Translations under genes and position numbers: made by a program
In this document: in pieces, positions 35,617 through 44,619 of the stretch
Layout of the letters: each line of letters begins with the position of its first letter
How positions within the stretch are numbered: the stretch's first letter is position 1
Notes under the pieces: generated by a model
Told to the model about the DNA's origin: nothing
The model's input: the letters and a program-made list of their open reading frames with translations, nothing else
Database searches by the model: none
From: Sporolactobacillus sp. CQH2019
GTDB taxonomy: Bacteria; Bacillota; Bacilli; Bacillales; Sporolactobacillaceae
Direction of reading: 5' to 3'
DNA length: 64,000 nucleotides
NCBI RefSeq assembly: GCF_028765345.1
Contig: NZ_JARAJZ010000013.1
Span: forward strand, 1 to 64,000

Positions 35617-36354
35617 TTATTGATCGGATCTAATCTTGCTTCCTTTTTTTATATTTAAAACAATCGGAGTAGAATTAAATCCAACTCCCATGCGGTCGAT
35701 CCCCATATCAATGAGTTCAAGAAAATGCTCGCGTGTACGGATGTGACCCGAGCCTTTGACCTTAATTTTGCCCTTGCCGGCCTCAATCATAGTCTTAACC
35801 ACTTCTGCCGTCGCACCGCTGGTGGGGCCACCGGTAAAGAAACCGGTTGAAGATTTAATAAAATCTGCACCAGCAGCGATGGCACACTTGGTACCTTCCT
35901 TGATTTGTTCTTCGTCCAAGGCGTCGGTTTCGATGATGACCTTGACATTGGTGCCGTACTGGTGGCAAACATCGACCACGGGCTTGATGTCGTTGATTAC
36001 GAAATCGTCATTGCCGCTGCGCAACTGGCCATAGTTTGAAACAATGTCCAAATCCTGAATTTTGTACTTGCTGCAGTACTCTTTTGCCTGCAGAACCTTG
36101 GATTCGGTAGTGGAGAGCCCAAAGGGAAAATCACAGACGACACAAATACCCGTCTCGGTACCCTCGACCATTTTGGAAACCAAGTCCAGGGAGGCAGGGT
36201 TGATGCAGATGGTGGCGCAGCCAAAATCAATGCCTTCCTGCGCATATTTGCGAATATCCTCCTGTGTGAATTCGGGTTTCAGCACAGACTGATCAATATA
36301 ACGCGCCAGCTCCTTTGTTGTCATTTCATTTGCTTTTTTTGTTGGCTTCATCAT
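35617..36354 (-). CDS. deoC: Deoxyribose-phosphate aldolase
   Basis: A 245-aa class I aldolase splitting 2-deoxyribose 5-phosphate into glyceraldehyde 3-phosphate and acetaldehyde. The Schiff-base Lys is in FIKSSTGF and the second Lys in KVKGSGHIRT, where most relatives have VKASGGIR. AGGAGG is 6 nt before ATG. A palindrome probably bound by the GntR regulator lies just upstream. It is the first gene before the broken transaldolase. Confidence 0.88.
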   Translation of the reverse strand: MMKPTKKANEMTTKELARYIDQSVLKPEFTQEDIRKYAQEGIDFGCATICINPASLDLVSKMVEGTETGICVVCDFPFGLSTTESKVLQAKEYCSKYKIQDLDIVSNYGQLRSGNDDFVINDIKPVVDVCHQYGTNVKVIIETDALDEEQIKEGTKCAIAAGADFIKSSTGFFTGGPTSGATAEVVKTMIEAGKGKIKVKGSGHIRTREHFLELIDMGIDRMGVGFNSTPIVLNIKKGSKIRSDQ

Positions 36355-36385
36355 TTAATGCCTCCTAATATGCGGGATATTTTTT

Positions 36386-36405
36386 TGTATGATTTGTATC
36401 ATACA
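36386..36405. promoter_or_regulatory. Palindromic operator upstream of deoC
   Basis: TGTATGAT-TTGT-ATCATACA, a perfect 8-bp inverted repeat. It resembles the palindrome before the ydcF-like gene (38308-38335) and is a candidate site of the GntR protein encoded between them. Confidence 0.65.
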
Positions 36406-36473
36406 TTTATGATGTTAACGACTTGATTGCAATAAATCAAGTCCATTTTTCTAAATAAATCGGTTTTTAAGTA

Positions 36474-36503
36474 TAAAAAAACCGCCTAGAATTTTTATTC
36501 TAG
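36474..36503 (-). terminator. Terminator of the gntR gene
   Basis: CTAGAAT (36486-36492) / ATTCTAG (36497-36503); on the minus strand it is followed by GCGG and seven T. Confidence 0.75.
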
Positions 36504-36517
36504 ACAATCTTTAGACT

Positions 36518-37369
36518 TTATATAGACAAACTGCGCTGGAAATCCAACTTGCCTTTACTTGAAGCTGTCTTTTTATATAATTCCAAACGAAATACGCATT
36601 TATCTGCTCTAGTCGTTGAAGTCGTTAATTCAAAAACATAACCGGAATCCAAGTGTGAAATTCGTTCAATCCTGTACCCGGCAATGTTGGGATTACATTT
36701 TAACAGATGAGCAACCCGTTCTTTAATTATAATGGATTCAATTGTTTCAGATGCGTGATATAAATTGAGTGCATATTGATTATTTAATGTATCATATAAA
36801 GATGCTGATTGAAAGTCGAATCTTTCAATCTCATTACATAGATAATATGGAATATATGTGTTTTCAAGAAGAAGGGGTTCACCGTTAGCACAACGTAATC
36901 TAATAAGATGAAATGCCTTTGGATTAGCCTTTGGTAATTGTAACAATTCAACCATTCGGCTATCTGTTATACTAATTACCTCTTTTGTTAACACAATAGA
37001 AGTCGGAATAGCGCCAATACTGCGCATATTTTCCGTAAAATTATATAAATAATCTATATTGCGTTTGAACTTTTGATCGGCAATAAAAGAACCTTTGCCT
37101 CGTTGTCGAATAAGCAGTCCCTCTTCTACTAAACGATTCATGCATTGGCGCACAGTTGTCCGGCTAATATTCAGCGCTTCGCATAAACTGTTTTCTGTAA
37201 TCATTTGATCGCCGGGCTTTAAAATGCCTGCCTGTATTTGAATTTTTATATATGATGCCAACTGTTCGTATAAAGGAATATTATTGTCTGTAGAAAAGCG
37301 AAATGTATTTTTAAAATAATTAATATCCAAATTTTCATCCCCATGTTTCATATTTATTTCAATGGACAA
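36518..37369 (-). CDS. GntR family (HutC-type) transcriptional regulator
   Basis: A 283-aa repressor with an N-terminal winged HTH (ITENSLCEALNISRTTVRQCMNRL, residues about 57-80) and a C-terminal UTRA/HutC ligand domain. The start TTG 37369 is uncertain (ATG 37351 is also possible). It is 16 nt after the ydcF-like stop, hence in the same operon. Related palindromes before both ydcF and deoC suggest it controls both; the ligand may be a sugar phosphate. Confidence 0.87.
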   Translation of the reverse strand: MSIEINMKHGDENLDINYFKNTFRFSTDNNIPLYEQLASYIKIQIQAGILKPGDQMITENSLCEALNISRTTVRQCMNRLVEEGLLIRQRGKGSFIADQKFKRNIDYLYNFTENMRSIGAIPTSIVLTKEVISITDSRMVELLQLPKANPKAFHLIRLRCANGEPLLLENTYIPYYLCNEIERFDFQSASLYDTLNNQYALNLYHASETIESIIIKERVAHLLKCNPNIAGYRIERISHLDSGYVFELTTSTTRADKCVFRLELYKKTASSKGKLDFQRSLSI

Positions 37370-37385
37370 TCATACCTGTCCGCTT

Positions 37386-38264
37386 TCAGATCAGACGCCG
37401 TTTTCTAGAATCGGGAAATGATTTTAAGATTAAACTGTACTCTTCCTCAATTCGTGGGGGAATGTCAATATGAATCATGTAATGCTTACCGCATGGTCCA
37501 TACCCATATCTATCATCGCGCAACCTTGGAATTTCGCCAATAATAAGTTCAATAAACCGCTTCAGTGACCACATGCCGCATATCTCACTCTGACTGGCAA
37601 AATTAAACTGTTCATTCAGATAAGGAATAAATGGTGAAAAACTTAATATATTTATTTTGCTATTTGAGAAATAATGCTGCAAAGTTGCAAAACTTCTTAA
37701 CTGCAAAAGAGGGTCTTGTATCAAAATCAGGCTATTATGAGATATATTTTGATTTTGAAGCAGGTTTAAAGAAAATAATGCATTTTCCCCGGTATTTGAA
37801 GATTTTTCTTCTAATAATATATCTTCCGTCAAAATATTTTCCTGCTGTTTAGCAATCTCTGCAAGAATAAAAGCTTCACTTTTATTTTCCACATTAAGAA
37901 AAGGATACTTTTGTTTGGCATTCTCCCTAAGTATTGGCGTTGAATGCCCAACTCCTCCACTAAACATTATTTTTTTGCAGATGCCATTCTTATACAATTT
38001 AGCAGCCAGTTCAGCTGTGTAAGGAATTGAGTTGCCAAGCACAAGTAAAACATCTGCTTGTAAAGTTCCGAATTGCTTTTTTAAAGCTTCAGCATTCAGA
38101 TTTTCATAATTTCTGTACGACAGAAATGAACCTATATGATTAAAAGCATCTCTCAAAACATCTTTTTTAAATTTTACCCTTTTAACTTTGAGTAGATCTT
38201 CAGAAATCTTCACCTTTTGATTCAATAAAATTCTATCTAAATTGTACGATGTTCTTTTCTTCAT
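37386..38264 (-). CDS. YdcF-like (DUF218) protein
   Basis: A 292-aa protein with the DUF218 fold: ADVLLVLGNSIPYTAELAAKLY, MFSGGVGHST and the SSNTGENALFS motif. Members bind nucleotides or cofactors such as SAM; the activity is not established. No signal peptide, so it is cytosolic. AAGGAAAA lies before ATG. It is first in an operon with gntR; a 28-bp palindrome overlaps its promoter region. Confidence 0.8.
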   Translation of the reverse strand: MKKRTSYNLDRILLNQKVKISEDLLKVKRVKFKKDVLRDAFNHIGSFLSYRNYENLNAEALKKQFGTLQADVLLVLGNSIPYTAELAAKLYKNGICKKIMFSGGVGHSTPILRENAKQKYPFLNVENKSEAFILAEIAKQQENILTEDILLEEKSSNTGENALFSLNLLQNQNISHNSLILIQDPLLQLRSFATLQHYFSNSKINILSFSPFIPYLNEQFNFASQSEICGMWSLKRFIELIIGEIPRLRDDRYGYGPCGKHYMIHIDIPPRIEEEYSLILKSFPDSRKRRLI

Positions 38265-38307
38265 AAGATTTTTCCTTTTTAAATGATTGTAACCAAATTA
38301 GATAGTT

Positions 38308-38335
38308 CATATGTATCATACAAACGATACATATG
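38308..38335. promoter_or_regulatory. Palindromic operator upstream of the ydcF-like gene
   Basis: CATATGTATC (38308-38317) and GATACATATG (38326-38335) form perfect 10-bp arms around an 8-nt spacer. The core resembles the deoC-side palindrome. Confidence 0.65.
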
Positions 38336-38523
38336 TCAAGAATAAGATCGGCATTCCAGTCCTTTCAAATAAATTTTCGTAAAATATGTCATCCCATTTT
38401 TTGTTCCTGATCATCAACTAAGCAAAAGCACATCAAAGGATGTTATGTTTGAATAAAGCTGTTTGCTCGCATTAGCACCAAAACTTCATTTATCGGCTGA
38501 AAAGCGATGTAAAAGTTGTTCAA

Positions 38524-38557
38524 TAAAAAGAGCAGAAATAATATCTCTCTGCCCTTT
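38524..38557 (-). terminator. Terminator of the HAD phosphatase gene
   Basis: AAAGGGCAGA / TCTGCTCTTT stem (one G-T pair) on the minus strand, followed by TTATTG; T-rich on both sides. Confidence 0.7.
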
Positions 38558-38565
38558 TTACTGAT

Positions 38566-39210
38566 CTAATTTTGACTGTTAATTTCAATAAAGTGTATCA
38601 GACTTCCCGGTGTCTCTAAGATAACTTTTGCTTTTGCCAGCTGATTATTTTCCTTTGCTCCCCATTTCGCAAGAGCAAAAAGCACTTGGCTGCCATAAGC
38701 ACTTTGCATATCATAGATAGAGTCACCAATATAAATTGCTTCTTCCGGCCGGGCATTCAAAACCTCCAATGCCTTCTGAATAGGTTCCGGACTAGGTTTA
38801 TGCTTTGTCGTGTCGGAAGCTGTTATGATGCTATCAAAAAATGGAGTGATGCCAAACCGATCGATTTCGTCTTTCATTTCTTGAGTTGTTCGGGATGTAA
38901 CAATTCCCAGTTTTAAATCCATTTTACTTAATTGTGAAAACAATTGACGTATACCCATAAAAGGCTTTTCTCGACCGGCCAATTTTATCACATTTTGATT
39001 CCATTTTTCTAACAGTTGTTTTTGCCTGGCCGTCGAATTGATCAATCTTTCTAAAGCTGCATCACCAGGAATTCCTAATACAAATTCCAGTTCTTTATCA
39101 GATATGGTCAGTCCCAATTCTTCCTTTAAGGTTTTCTGCAATGACTCGATCACGACATATTCGGTATCAATCAACGTTCCATCCACGTCAAATAAGAGCG
39201 TATTAATCAT
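38566..39210 (-). CDS. HAD-superfamily phosphatase (PpaX/phosphoglycolate type)
   Basis: A 214-aa HAD subfamily IA hydrolase: FDVDGTLIDTE (motif I), VTSRT (motif II), KHKPSPEP (motif III Lys) and YIGDSIYD (motif IV). It probably dephosphorylates a small sugar phosphate or nucleotide. The start is ATG 39210 (GAGGAGG upstream), 8 nt inside the end of the DeoR gene, so the two are translationally coupled and likely share a pathway. Confidence 0.88.
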   Translation of the reverse strand: MINTLLFDVDGTLIDTEYVVIESLQKTLKEELGLTISDKELEFVLGIPGDAALERLINSTARQKQLLEKWNQNVIKLAGREKPFMGIRQLFSQLSKMDLKLGIVTSRTTQEMKDEIDRFGITPFFDSIITASDTTKHKPSPEPIQKALEVLNARPEEAIYIGDSIYDMQSAYGSQVLFALAKWGAKENNQLAKAKVILETPGSLIHFIEINSQN

Positions 39211-39988
39211 GCTCTCCCTCCTCCGTATAGACAACAGTGACTCTTGATTGGTTAAGTAAGCTGACTAAGCCATCAGGTAATTGTTTGTTGGTTACAAGGA
39301 TATCTATATCACTCAATTCGTATCCTCTGAACTTGTGAGTCTGATTGATTTTTGAAGCATCAATTAATAATACAAGGATTTCCGTCTGCAATCTTATTTT
39401 CTTCTTCATATCAATATCTTCTTCAAAAGCATAGTAAACACCGTCTGAATCAATGCCTACAGCACTTAAAAAGGCCATGCCGAATTTATAGTCATCTAAT
39501 TCCGAAAGCGGCCTGGTACCAATTACGCACCTTTTTTCTCTATCTATATTGCCTCCCAGAATACGTACCGTGCATTCTGTATCCCTAAGAAGCTGATCAG
39601 CTATATCAATTGAATTCGTTGCTGCAAACAACTCGCTGCCTGCCTGCATCGTTTTCAGGTAATGAGGAATAAAACTAACAGTCGTCGATACATCAAGGTA
39701 AATTGAGCCAACATCTTGAATCAGTTTGCCGGCTGCAGCAGCCAGTTGTTGTTTTTCCTTATTTAATTCAGAGCTTCTTTCTAAATAATTATCAATTTTC
39801 CTGAACGAATTAGGCAGGGTAATCCCGCCATACGTCCGTTTCACCAGATCATTCTCAAACAATTTTACGATATCTCTGCGGGCAGTATCCCTTGAAACAC
39901 CCGTTAGAGCAATGATCTCCTTTAAACTTAAAGCCTTTTCCAATTCAAGCTTTGACAGGATTAACGCCAATCGTTTTTTTTGAATCAT
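39203..39988 (-). CDS. DeoR family transcriptional regulator
   Basis: About 261 aa from ATG 39988 (a GTG/ATG further up to 40015 is possible). The N-terminal HTH reads LSLKEIIALTGVSRDTARRDIVKL, and the sugar-phosphate-sensing DeoRC domain follows. It is coupled to a HAD phosphatase, so the ligand is probably a phosphorylated sugar. Confidence 0.88.
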   Translation of the reverse strand: MIQKKRLALILSKLELEKALSLKEIIALTGVSRDTARRDIVKLFENDLVKRTYGGITLPNSFRKIDNYLERSSELNKEKQQLAAAAGKLIQDVGSIYLDVSTTVSFIPHYLKTMQAGSELFAATNSIDIADQLLRDTECTVRILGGNIDREKRCVIGTRPLSELDDYKFGMAFLSAVGIDSDGVYYAFEEDIDMKKKIRLQTEILVLLIDASKINQTHKFRGYELSDIDILVTNKQLPDGLVSLLNQSRVTVVYTEEGEHD

Positions 39989-40072
39989 TTGAATCACCCC
40001 GTTCGAATAGGCCATTTTAAGCTATAACTAAATTATAACTTAGAATGGCTTAAAACGGTTAATTTGAATTCT

Positions 40073-40443
40073 TATGAAAATACCGGAAAAGATCTGATCA
40101 CTTTGGCAATTAATTAAGTATCGACGACTGCCCGCACTCGCAGAGGCTGGTTTATACGATGGAAGAGATCCTTTTGATAAAGAACGATACGAAGAATTAA
40201 AAGCAAATTCGATAAAATTAACAGGCAAATGAAAATTACGATCAGCTCAAGAATATTGTTGATTGTAATGAAGGACACCCATCGCCTGAAATCAATGGTA
40301 GAGCATACATTCGGATAGAGAACAAAATATTATTGTTAGGAGATGCCGAAACAAAAGAATGGTCATAATCTGGAGGATATGCAGAAGTAGGTCTGACACC
40401 CAGAGAATATTATGGTCAAGCACTGAGCCGTGCCGCAGAAAAA
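40073..40443 (+). pseudogene. Remnant of a Nudix hydrolase
   Basis: Plus-strand translation gives PALAEAGLYDGRDPFDKERY followed by EELKANSIKLTGK and a stop, the N-terminal domain of YjhB-type Nudix hydrolases. In another frame come EGHPSPEINGRAYIR, ILLLGDAETKEWS, a TAA, then SGGYAEVGLTPREYYGQAL, which is the start of the Nudix box region. The catalytic Nudix helix and C-terminus are missing. It lies between a DeoR gene and the YhgE terminator. Confidence 0.75.
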
Positions 40444-40483
40444 AACAGACCGCTTCTCTTTTACGTAAAAGAGAAGCGGTCTG
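40436..40483 (-). terminator. Terminator of the YhgE gene, 38-bp perfect palindrome
   Basis: Positions 40446-40483 form a perfect palindrome starting CAGACCGCTTCTC and ending GAGAAGCGGTCTG; on the minus strand it is followed by seven T. Confidence 0.9.
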
Positions 40484-40510
40484 CGGTCTCACAGCGATGC
40501 CCTTTACTTT

Positions 40511-43183
40511 TTACATATTGTCTTCCATATCCGGCTCCGAAGAGACATATGCCGCTTTGCTATGAACACGATCAAAGCGGAATTTGATCGAAAAGGTGAT
40601 AATGCTCAAGGTCAGGAAAATCAATATGAACACAAGCAGGGCAAGTGAATTTCCTACGAGCATCTGATGCTGGTTCCCGTCGATCAGGTTTCGGAAACCG
40701 TTGACCCCATATGTCATCGGCAAAAACGGAGAAATATGCTGAAGCCACTTCGGAATCAGCTCGATTGCATAGGCTCCTCCGCTGGTAACCAGCTGAAAGA
40801 GCAGAATGACTATGGCTATGAAACGGCCTTCATTATTAAAGGAACCGGCCAGCCACTGAATGATCGCCATGAAACTCATGCTTGTCAGTATCGTGAACCC
40901 GATAAACGTCAGTGGATGGTTAACTTGCAGGTCGAGGCCTTTCAATACGGCCAGGTCGACAAGCAATGCCTGACCGACCGACATCAGAATGGTAATAAAA
41001 TACTTGCTCAATGCAATGTTCCATCCGGCGGTTGCCAAACCGGCGGGCTTGCCAAGATCATAGATAATAGTCAGCAGCAATGCACCGACGAACAGGCCGA
41101 TGCAGATGAAATAGGGTGTGAAGCCTGATCCGAAGGTACTGACCGATTGATACGACGCATCAATCGACGTCACCGGCTGAGAAAACTTTGTCGCATGGGC
41201 ATCATTGGTCGGCGTATCCGCCAGCTGGCTGTGCGCATCAGCGAGATTACCCGCCAGTTTCGCATTCCCGTTATATATTTTCTGCGCTCCTCCGGTTATC
41301 TGGTTCGTTGCGGAAGCCAGTTTTTGCTGGCCGGATGCAGCACTGTTCAGCCCGGAAGCCAAGGTGTTTGCACCGCTGCTCAGCGCACCGGCACCATTGC
41401 TGAGCTTATTGGCGCCGCCGACAAGCTGCTGCGATCCATTAGAAAGTGACGAAGCACCGCCGGCCAAGGAAGAAGCGCCGCTTGTCACCGCGGATGCGCC
41501 ATTATTCAGAGCCGCTGAGTTTCCGTTCAGTGTGTTCAGTCCGCCGGACAGCTGTCCCGCTCCATTTAATAGTTGGCTGACGCTTGAAGCGATCAGCGGA
41601 ACACCATTGTTTCCCGCAAGCTGCGACGTCCCATCAGCCAGCTGCTGCGAAGCCTGATTCAGAGTCAGACCCGTTGTCTGATCCTTTTGCGTAAAGCTGG
41701 AAGCAATACCATCTTTAATCTGTGAAGCAGTTGAAGATGCTGTGGTCCTGATTGTATCTTCAGCAGATTGCTGCAATGATGGTTGCAAAGCAGCCGCAAT
41801 TGCAGAGCTATCATTCTTAACGTTGCCGCTGATCGATTCTGTAGCACTCTGAGCAATAGCATTGGCCAGAGCAGGTAATTGCTTAGCCATTGCCTGGTCG
41901 GCATACGGTTTTGCCTGCGCATCTGTCATACCTGGATTTTCTTTTTCAACCATTGCAATGAACAAAGGTTCCAAAGAAGTCTTAACATCTGAATTTTCCT
42001 GAATGCCTGCGCTGACGGCAGATTGCGTTCCAGAAGAACTAATGGACTGACCGATTGAACCTGTAACTTCCGTTGCAAGATCGGAAGCAGATTTTTTACT
42101 TTGACCGGAAAGGCCCTGAGAAATAGCTGAATTGACTGCACTCTGACCAATCGCCGCCGGATCAATCGAACTATTGATCTGTCCCGGCAGGCCTTGAATA
42201 ATGGAATTAAATTCTTGCATGCCGCTGTTCAGCTGACTGACCTGACCGACTAGATTCTGGCTCTGAATACCGCCGTTGAGCTGGTTCAGGCCGTTCGAAA
42301 GCTGATTGGCTCCGGGAAGCAGCTGGCCGCCGACGGCTCCGGTATACTGGCCGATCCCCTGCCTGAGCTGGCCGGCACCGCTGTTCAGGGTAGTTGCGCC
42401 GCTGGCCAGTTTTCCGGCACCGCTGCTGACTGCCGATGCTCCGCCGGCAAGCTGAGCTGCTCCAGTATTGAGCTGAGAAGCACCGCTGGCCAGACTGGCG
42501 GCGCCGTTCTGCAGTTCAGCTGTTCCGGACATCAGCGTTTGATAGCCGCTTTTCAACTGATTCAGTCCCTCGACTTCCGCCTTGCCGCCGCCGGCAAGGT
42601 CGTTCGAACCCTTGGCAGCAGTACCCAGACCTTTCGTCAGCTGATCAATCTGTGTATACATTGATTTTGCGTAGGTTTTCGTGATTTCATTGGCGATGCT
42701 TGTTTTCAATTTTTGAACGCCGGCATCCGCCATTTTCCCGGAAATAAAGTTGTAATCGCGGTTGATTCGATAATAGATGTTCGCAGGCTTCAATTGGCTA
42801 TCACTCAGTGTCGTAGCGTTTTTTGAGAATGAAGCTGGAATACGAACGATCATAAAATAATGATTATTTTTAAAACCGTCCTGGGCAGCTTTTTCGCTGA
42901 CAAACTGCCATTTAAAATCATGGTTCTTCTTCAGATTAGTCACCAGGTCATGGCCCGCCTGAATCTGTTTGCCGGCAATTTTTGCTCCATTGTCCTGATT
43001 GACGACCGCCACCGGTAGATTGCCCGTTTTGCCAAAGGCATTCCAGAAGCCATAAAGAAACATTCCCGCATAAAGAAGCGGAACACACATCACGGCGACC
43101 ATCACGACAATATTGTGTGGCTTCGAGACAATCGTCTTCAATTCCGCCCAAATTAACTGAATGACATTCATCAATGTATGCAC
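40511..43183 (-). CDS. YhgE/Pip family membrane protein
   Basis: An 890-aa member of the YhgE/Pip (phage infection protein) family. It has one N-terminal helix (residues about 20-45), a very long extracellular region with glycine/serine-rich repeats (LxxGxxxLxxGxxxL pattern, about residues 190-300 and 540-680), and about five C-terminal helices of ABC-2 permease type. Such proteins export or receive surface material and serve as phage receptors in some lactic bacteria. It is about 130 nt from a TetR gene with matching operators, which probably represses it. Confidence 0.88.
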   Translation of the reverse strand: MHTLMNVIQLIWAELKTIVSKPHNIVVMVAVMCVPLLYAGMFLYGFWNAFGKTGNLPVAVVNQDNGAKIAGKQIQAGHDLVTNLKKNHDFKWQFVSEKAAQDGFKNNHYFMIVRIPASFSKNATTLSDSQLKPANIYYRINRDYNFISGKMADAGVQKLKTSIANEITKTYAKSMYTQIDQLTKGLGTAAKGSNDLAGGGKAEVEGLNQLKSGYQTLMSGTAELQNGAASLASGASQLNTGAAQLAGGASAVSSGAGKLASGATTLNSGAGQLRQGIGQYTGAVGGQLLPGANQLSNGLNQLNGGIQSQNLVGQVSQLNSGMQEFNSIIQGLPGQINSSIDPAAIGQSAVNSAISQGLSGQSKKSASDLATEVTGSIGQSISSSGTQSAVSAGIQENSDVKTSLEPLFIAMVEKENPGMTDAQAKPYADQAMAKQLPALANAIAQSATESISGNVKNDSSAIAAALQPSLQQSAEDTIRTTASSTASQIKDGIASSFTQKDQTTGLTLNQASQQLADGTSQLAGNNGVPLIASSVSQLLNGAGQLSGGLNTLNGNSAALNNGASAVTSGASSLAGGASSLSNGSQQLVGGANKLSNGAGALSSGANTLASGLNSAASGQQKLASATNQITGGAQKIYNGNAKLAGNLADAHSQLADTPTNDAHATKFSQPVTSIDASYQSVSTFGSGFTPYFICIGLFVGALLLTIIYDLGKPAGLATAGWNIALSKYFITILMSVGQALLVDLAVLKGLDLQVNHPLTFIGFTILTSMSFMAIIQWLAGSFNNEGRFIAIVILLFQLVTSGGAYAIELIPKWLQHISPFLPMTYGVNGFRNLIDGNQHQMLVGNSLALLVFILIFLTLSIITFSIKFRFDRVHSKAAYVSSEPDMEDNM

Positions 43184-43229
43184 CCTTTCAGATTGAAAAC
43201 GAGATAAGGACCCGATTCATGGATTGTTC

Positions 43230-43252
43230 TAAATGACCATTTCGTTCATTTA
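43230..43252. promoter_or_regulatory. TetR operator upstream of yhgE
   Basis: A 23-bp inverted repeat with arms TAAATGA / TCATTTA. It resembles the operator of the tetR gene itself (43874-43896). Confidence 0.6.
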
Positions 43253-43273
43253 GTCAGTCAAGAGTAAAAAAAA

Positions 43274-43858
43274 CTAACCCGCTATTTTTTTCAGCCCTCT
43301 GACCAGATAAAGTTCAAGCAGATCAGCAATTTCCCTGCTGGTCAGCGGCTCATGGCGCTGCTCCCAGTCAAACACCAGCGTAATGTAGAGTTTCAGGATC
43401 ACAAAGGCCGTTACTGTCGGATCGCACGGTTTAATGTCTCCCTTTCTCTCGGCATCCTTGATAATTTCCACCAGAAAGTCGAGAATCGCGTCTTCCACAT
43501 TACCCAATGCCCGTCTGGCCTGGGCCGTGCCGATTTCCTTGATCTCCTGGGTCAGTTTGATCGAGAGCTGATGTTCTTTTCGAAACTCCAGTACCCGGAA
43601 CAAGGCACGATGAAGATTATCAAAGAAAGCATCATCCGGCCGGATCGCGTTCGTTGCCACTTTTCTAATCTTCTCGATGAACTGATTCATGATTTCATAG
43701 AACAATTCCTCCTTATTCTTGTAAAAAGTGTAAATAGTTCCCTTGCCGACGCCTGCTACCCGGGCAACAAGATCCATCGTCGTTGCCTTGTATCCGAACG
43801 CCGCAAAGGTTTTTTCCGCAGCTCGGGTAATACTCTCTTTTCGATCTGCAGTCATCAT
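43274..43858 (-). CDS. TetR family transcriptional regulator
   Basis: About 194 aa from ATG 43858; a longer in-frame start at 43897 would place the operator inside the coding region. The HTH reads YKATTMDLVARVAGVGKGTIYTFYKNK, typical of TetR. It sits directly upstream of a yhgE gene, and both have similar 23-bp palindromes, so it most likely controls itself and yhgE. Confidence 0.88.
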   Translation of the reverse strand: MMTADRKESITRAAEKTFAAFGYKATTMDLVARVAGVGKGTIYTFYKNKEELFYEIMNQFIEKIRKVATNAIRPDDAFFDNLHRALFRVLEFRKEHQLSIKLTQEIKEIGTAQARRALGNVEDAILDFLVEIIKDAERKGDIKPCDPTVTAFVILKLYITLVFDWEQRHEPLTSREIADLLELYLVRGLKKIAG

Positions 43859-43873
43859 GTTATCACCGGTTTC

Positions 43874-43896
43874 TGACCGAATGAACATTTCGGTCA
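43874..43896. promoter_or_regulatory. TetR autoregulatory operator
   Basis: A perfect-arm 23-bp palindrome, TGACCGA (43874-43880) and TCGGTCA (43890-43896), just upstream of the tetR start. Confidence 0.7.
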
Positions 43897-44256
43897 TTTA
43901 GTTTCATTTAAGATGCTACCACATTGCATACTTTCATGCAAGAAAATTATTTCCCCTGTAATTTTTCCATGTGCCCATCTACAAACACTGTTGTCAGCGC
44001 ACTTCAACTTTTAGCGATACCACTCTGTCTGCAGGTACAGGAATGAATGTTAGGAGTATTTTGAAATTCTATAAACATTTTCAGCTTTTCATCACTATTT
44101 AATATTGGGAAGTGCTGAAACATGAAAATCGACAATCCGGGAAAAATACCTGCCTTTAATCTTGTAATCGGCCGGAAATTTAAAATATCAGGTCACGCCG
44201 ATCGATCAAAAAGGACAGTTCGTCACTTTGACAGATTGCCGGATTAATGTTAGTAT
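43897..44256. other. Gene-free spacer before the metal-resistance pair
   Basis: About 360 bp. No ORF is supported; the promoter for the arsR-like gene should lie in 44150-44250. Confidence 0.35.
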
Positions 44257-44619
44257 ATGCGCATGGATGAAGATAAGAATATTAGAATATATGATGAAAA
44301 CAATTTCTATGTTGATCTGGCTGTGAACATTTTTTCTGTACTTGCTGATGCAACGCGTATCCGCATCATTCTAATTTTAAAGGAAGAGGGAGAAATCTCT
44401 GTTGGCGAAATTGCCGAAAGATTAAGCAAATCCCAGACTGCAATTTCACAGCATTTAGCGAAGATGCGTCTGAGTAAACTTGTGCGCACACGCCGTGAAG
44501 GAACAACTATCTATTACAGCTTGATGAACGAGCACGCGTACAATCTCGTCGCTCAAGCCATTTTTCAGGGGGAGCATATCAATGACAAAAAGCCAACACA
44601 CCATATTAACGACAACTGA
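44257..44619 (+). CDS. ArsR/SmtB family metal-sensing repressor
   Basis: A 120-aa winged-helix protein: FSVLADATRIRIILIL and the recognition segment VGEIAERLSKSQTAISQHLAKMR. The alpha3N CVC motif is absent. His residues cluster at the C-terminus (EHAYNLVAQ, THHIND), so sensing of Zn, Co or Ni at an alpha5-type site is likelier than As or Cd. It overlaps the metal ATPase gene by 38 nt, so it probably represses that operon. Confidence 0.88.
   Translation: MRMDEDKNIRIYDENNFYVDLAVNIFSVLADATRIRIILILKEEGEISVGEIAERLSKSQTAISQHLAKMRLSKLVRTRREGTTIYYSLMNEHAYNLVAQAIFQGEHINDKKPTHHINDN

Noticed and set aside
42948-43151. Additional minus-strand frames within yhgE
   Set aside because: Shadows of the long coding sequence produced by its repetitive composition.
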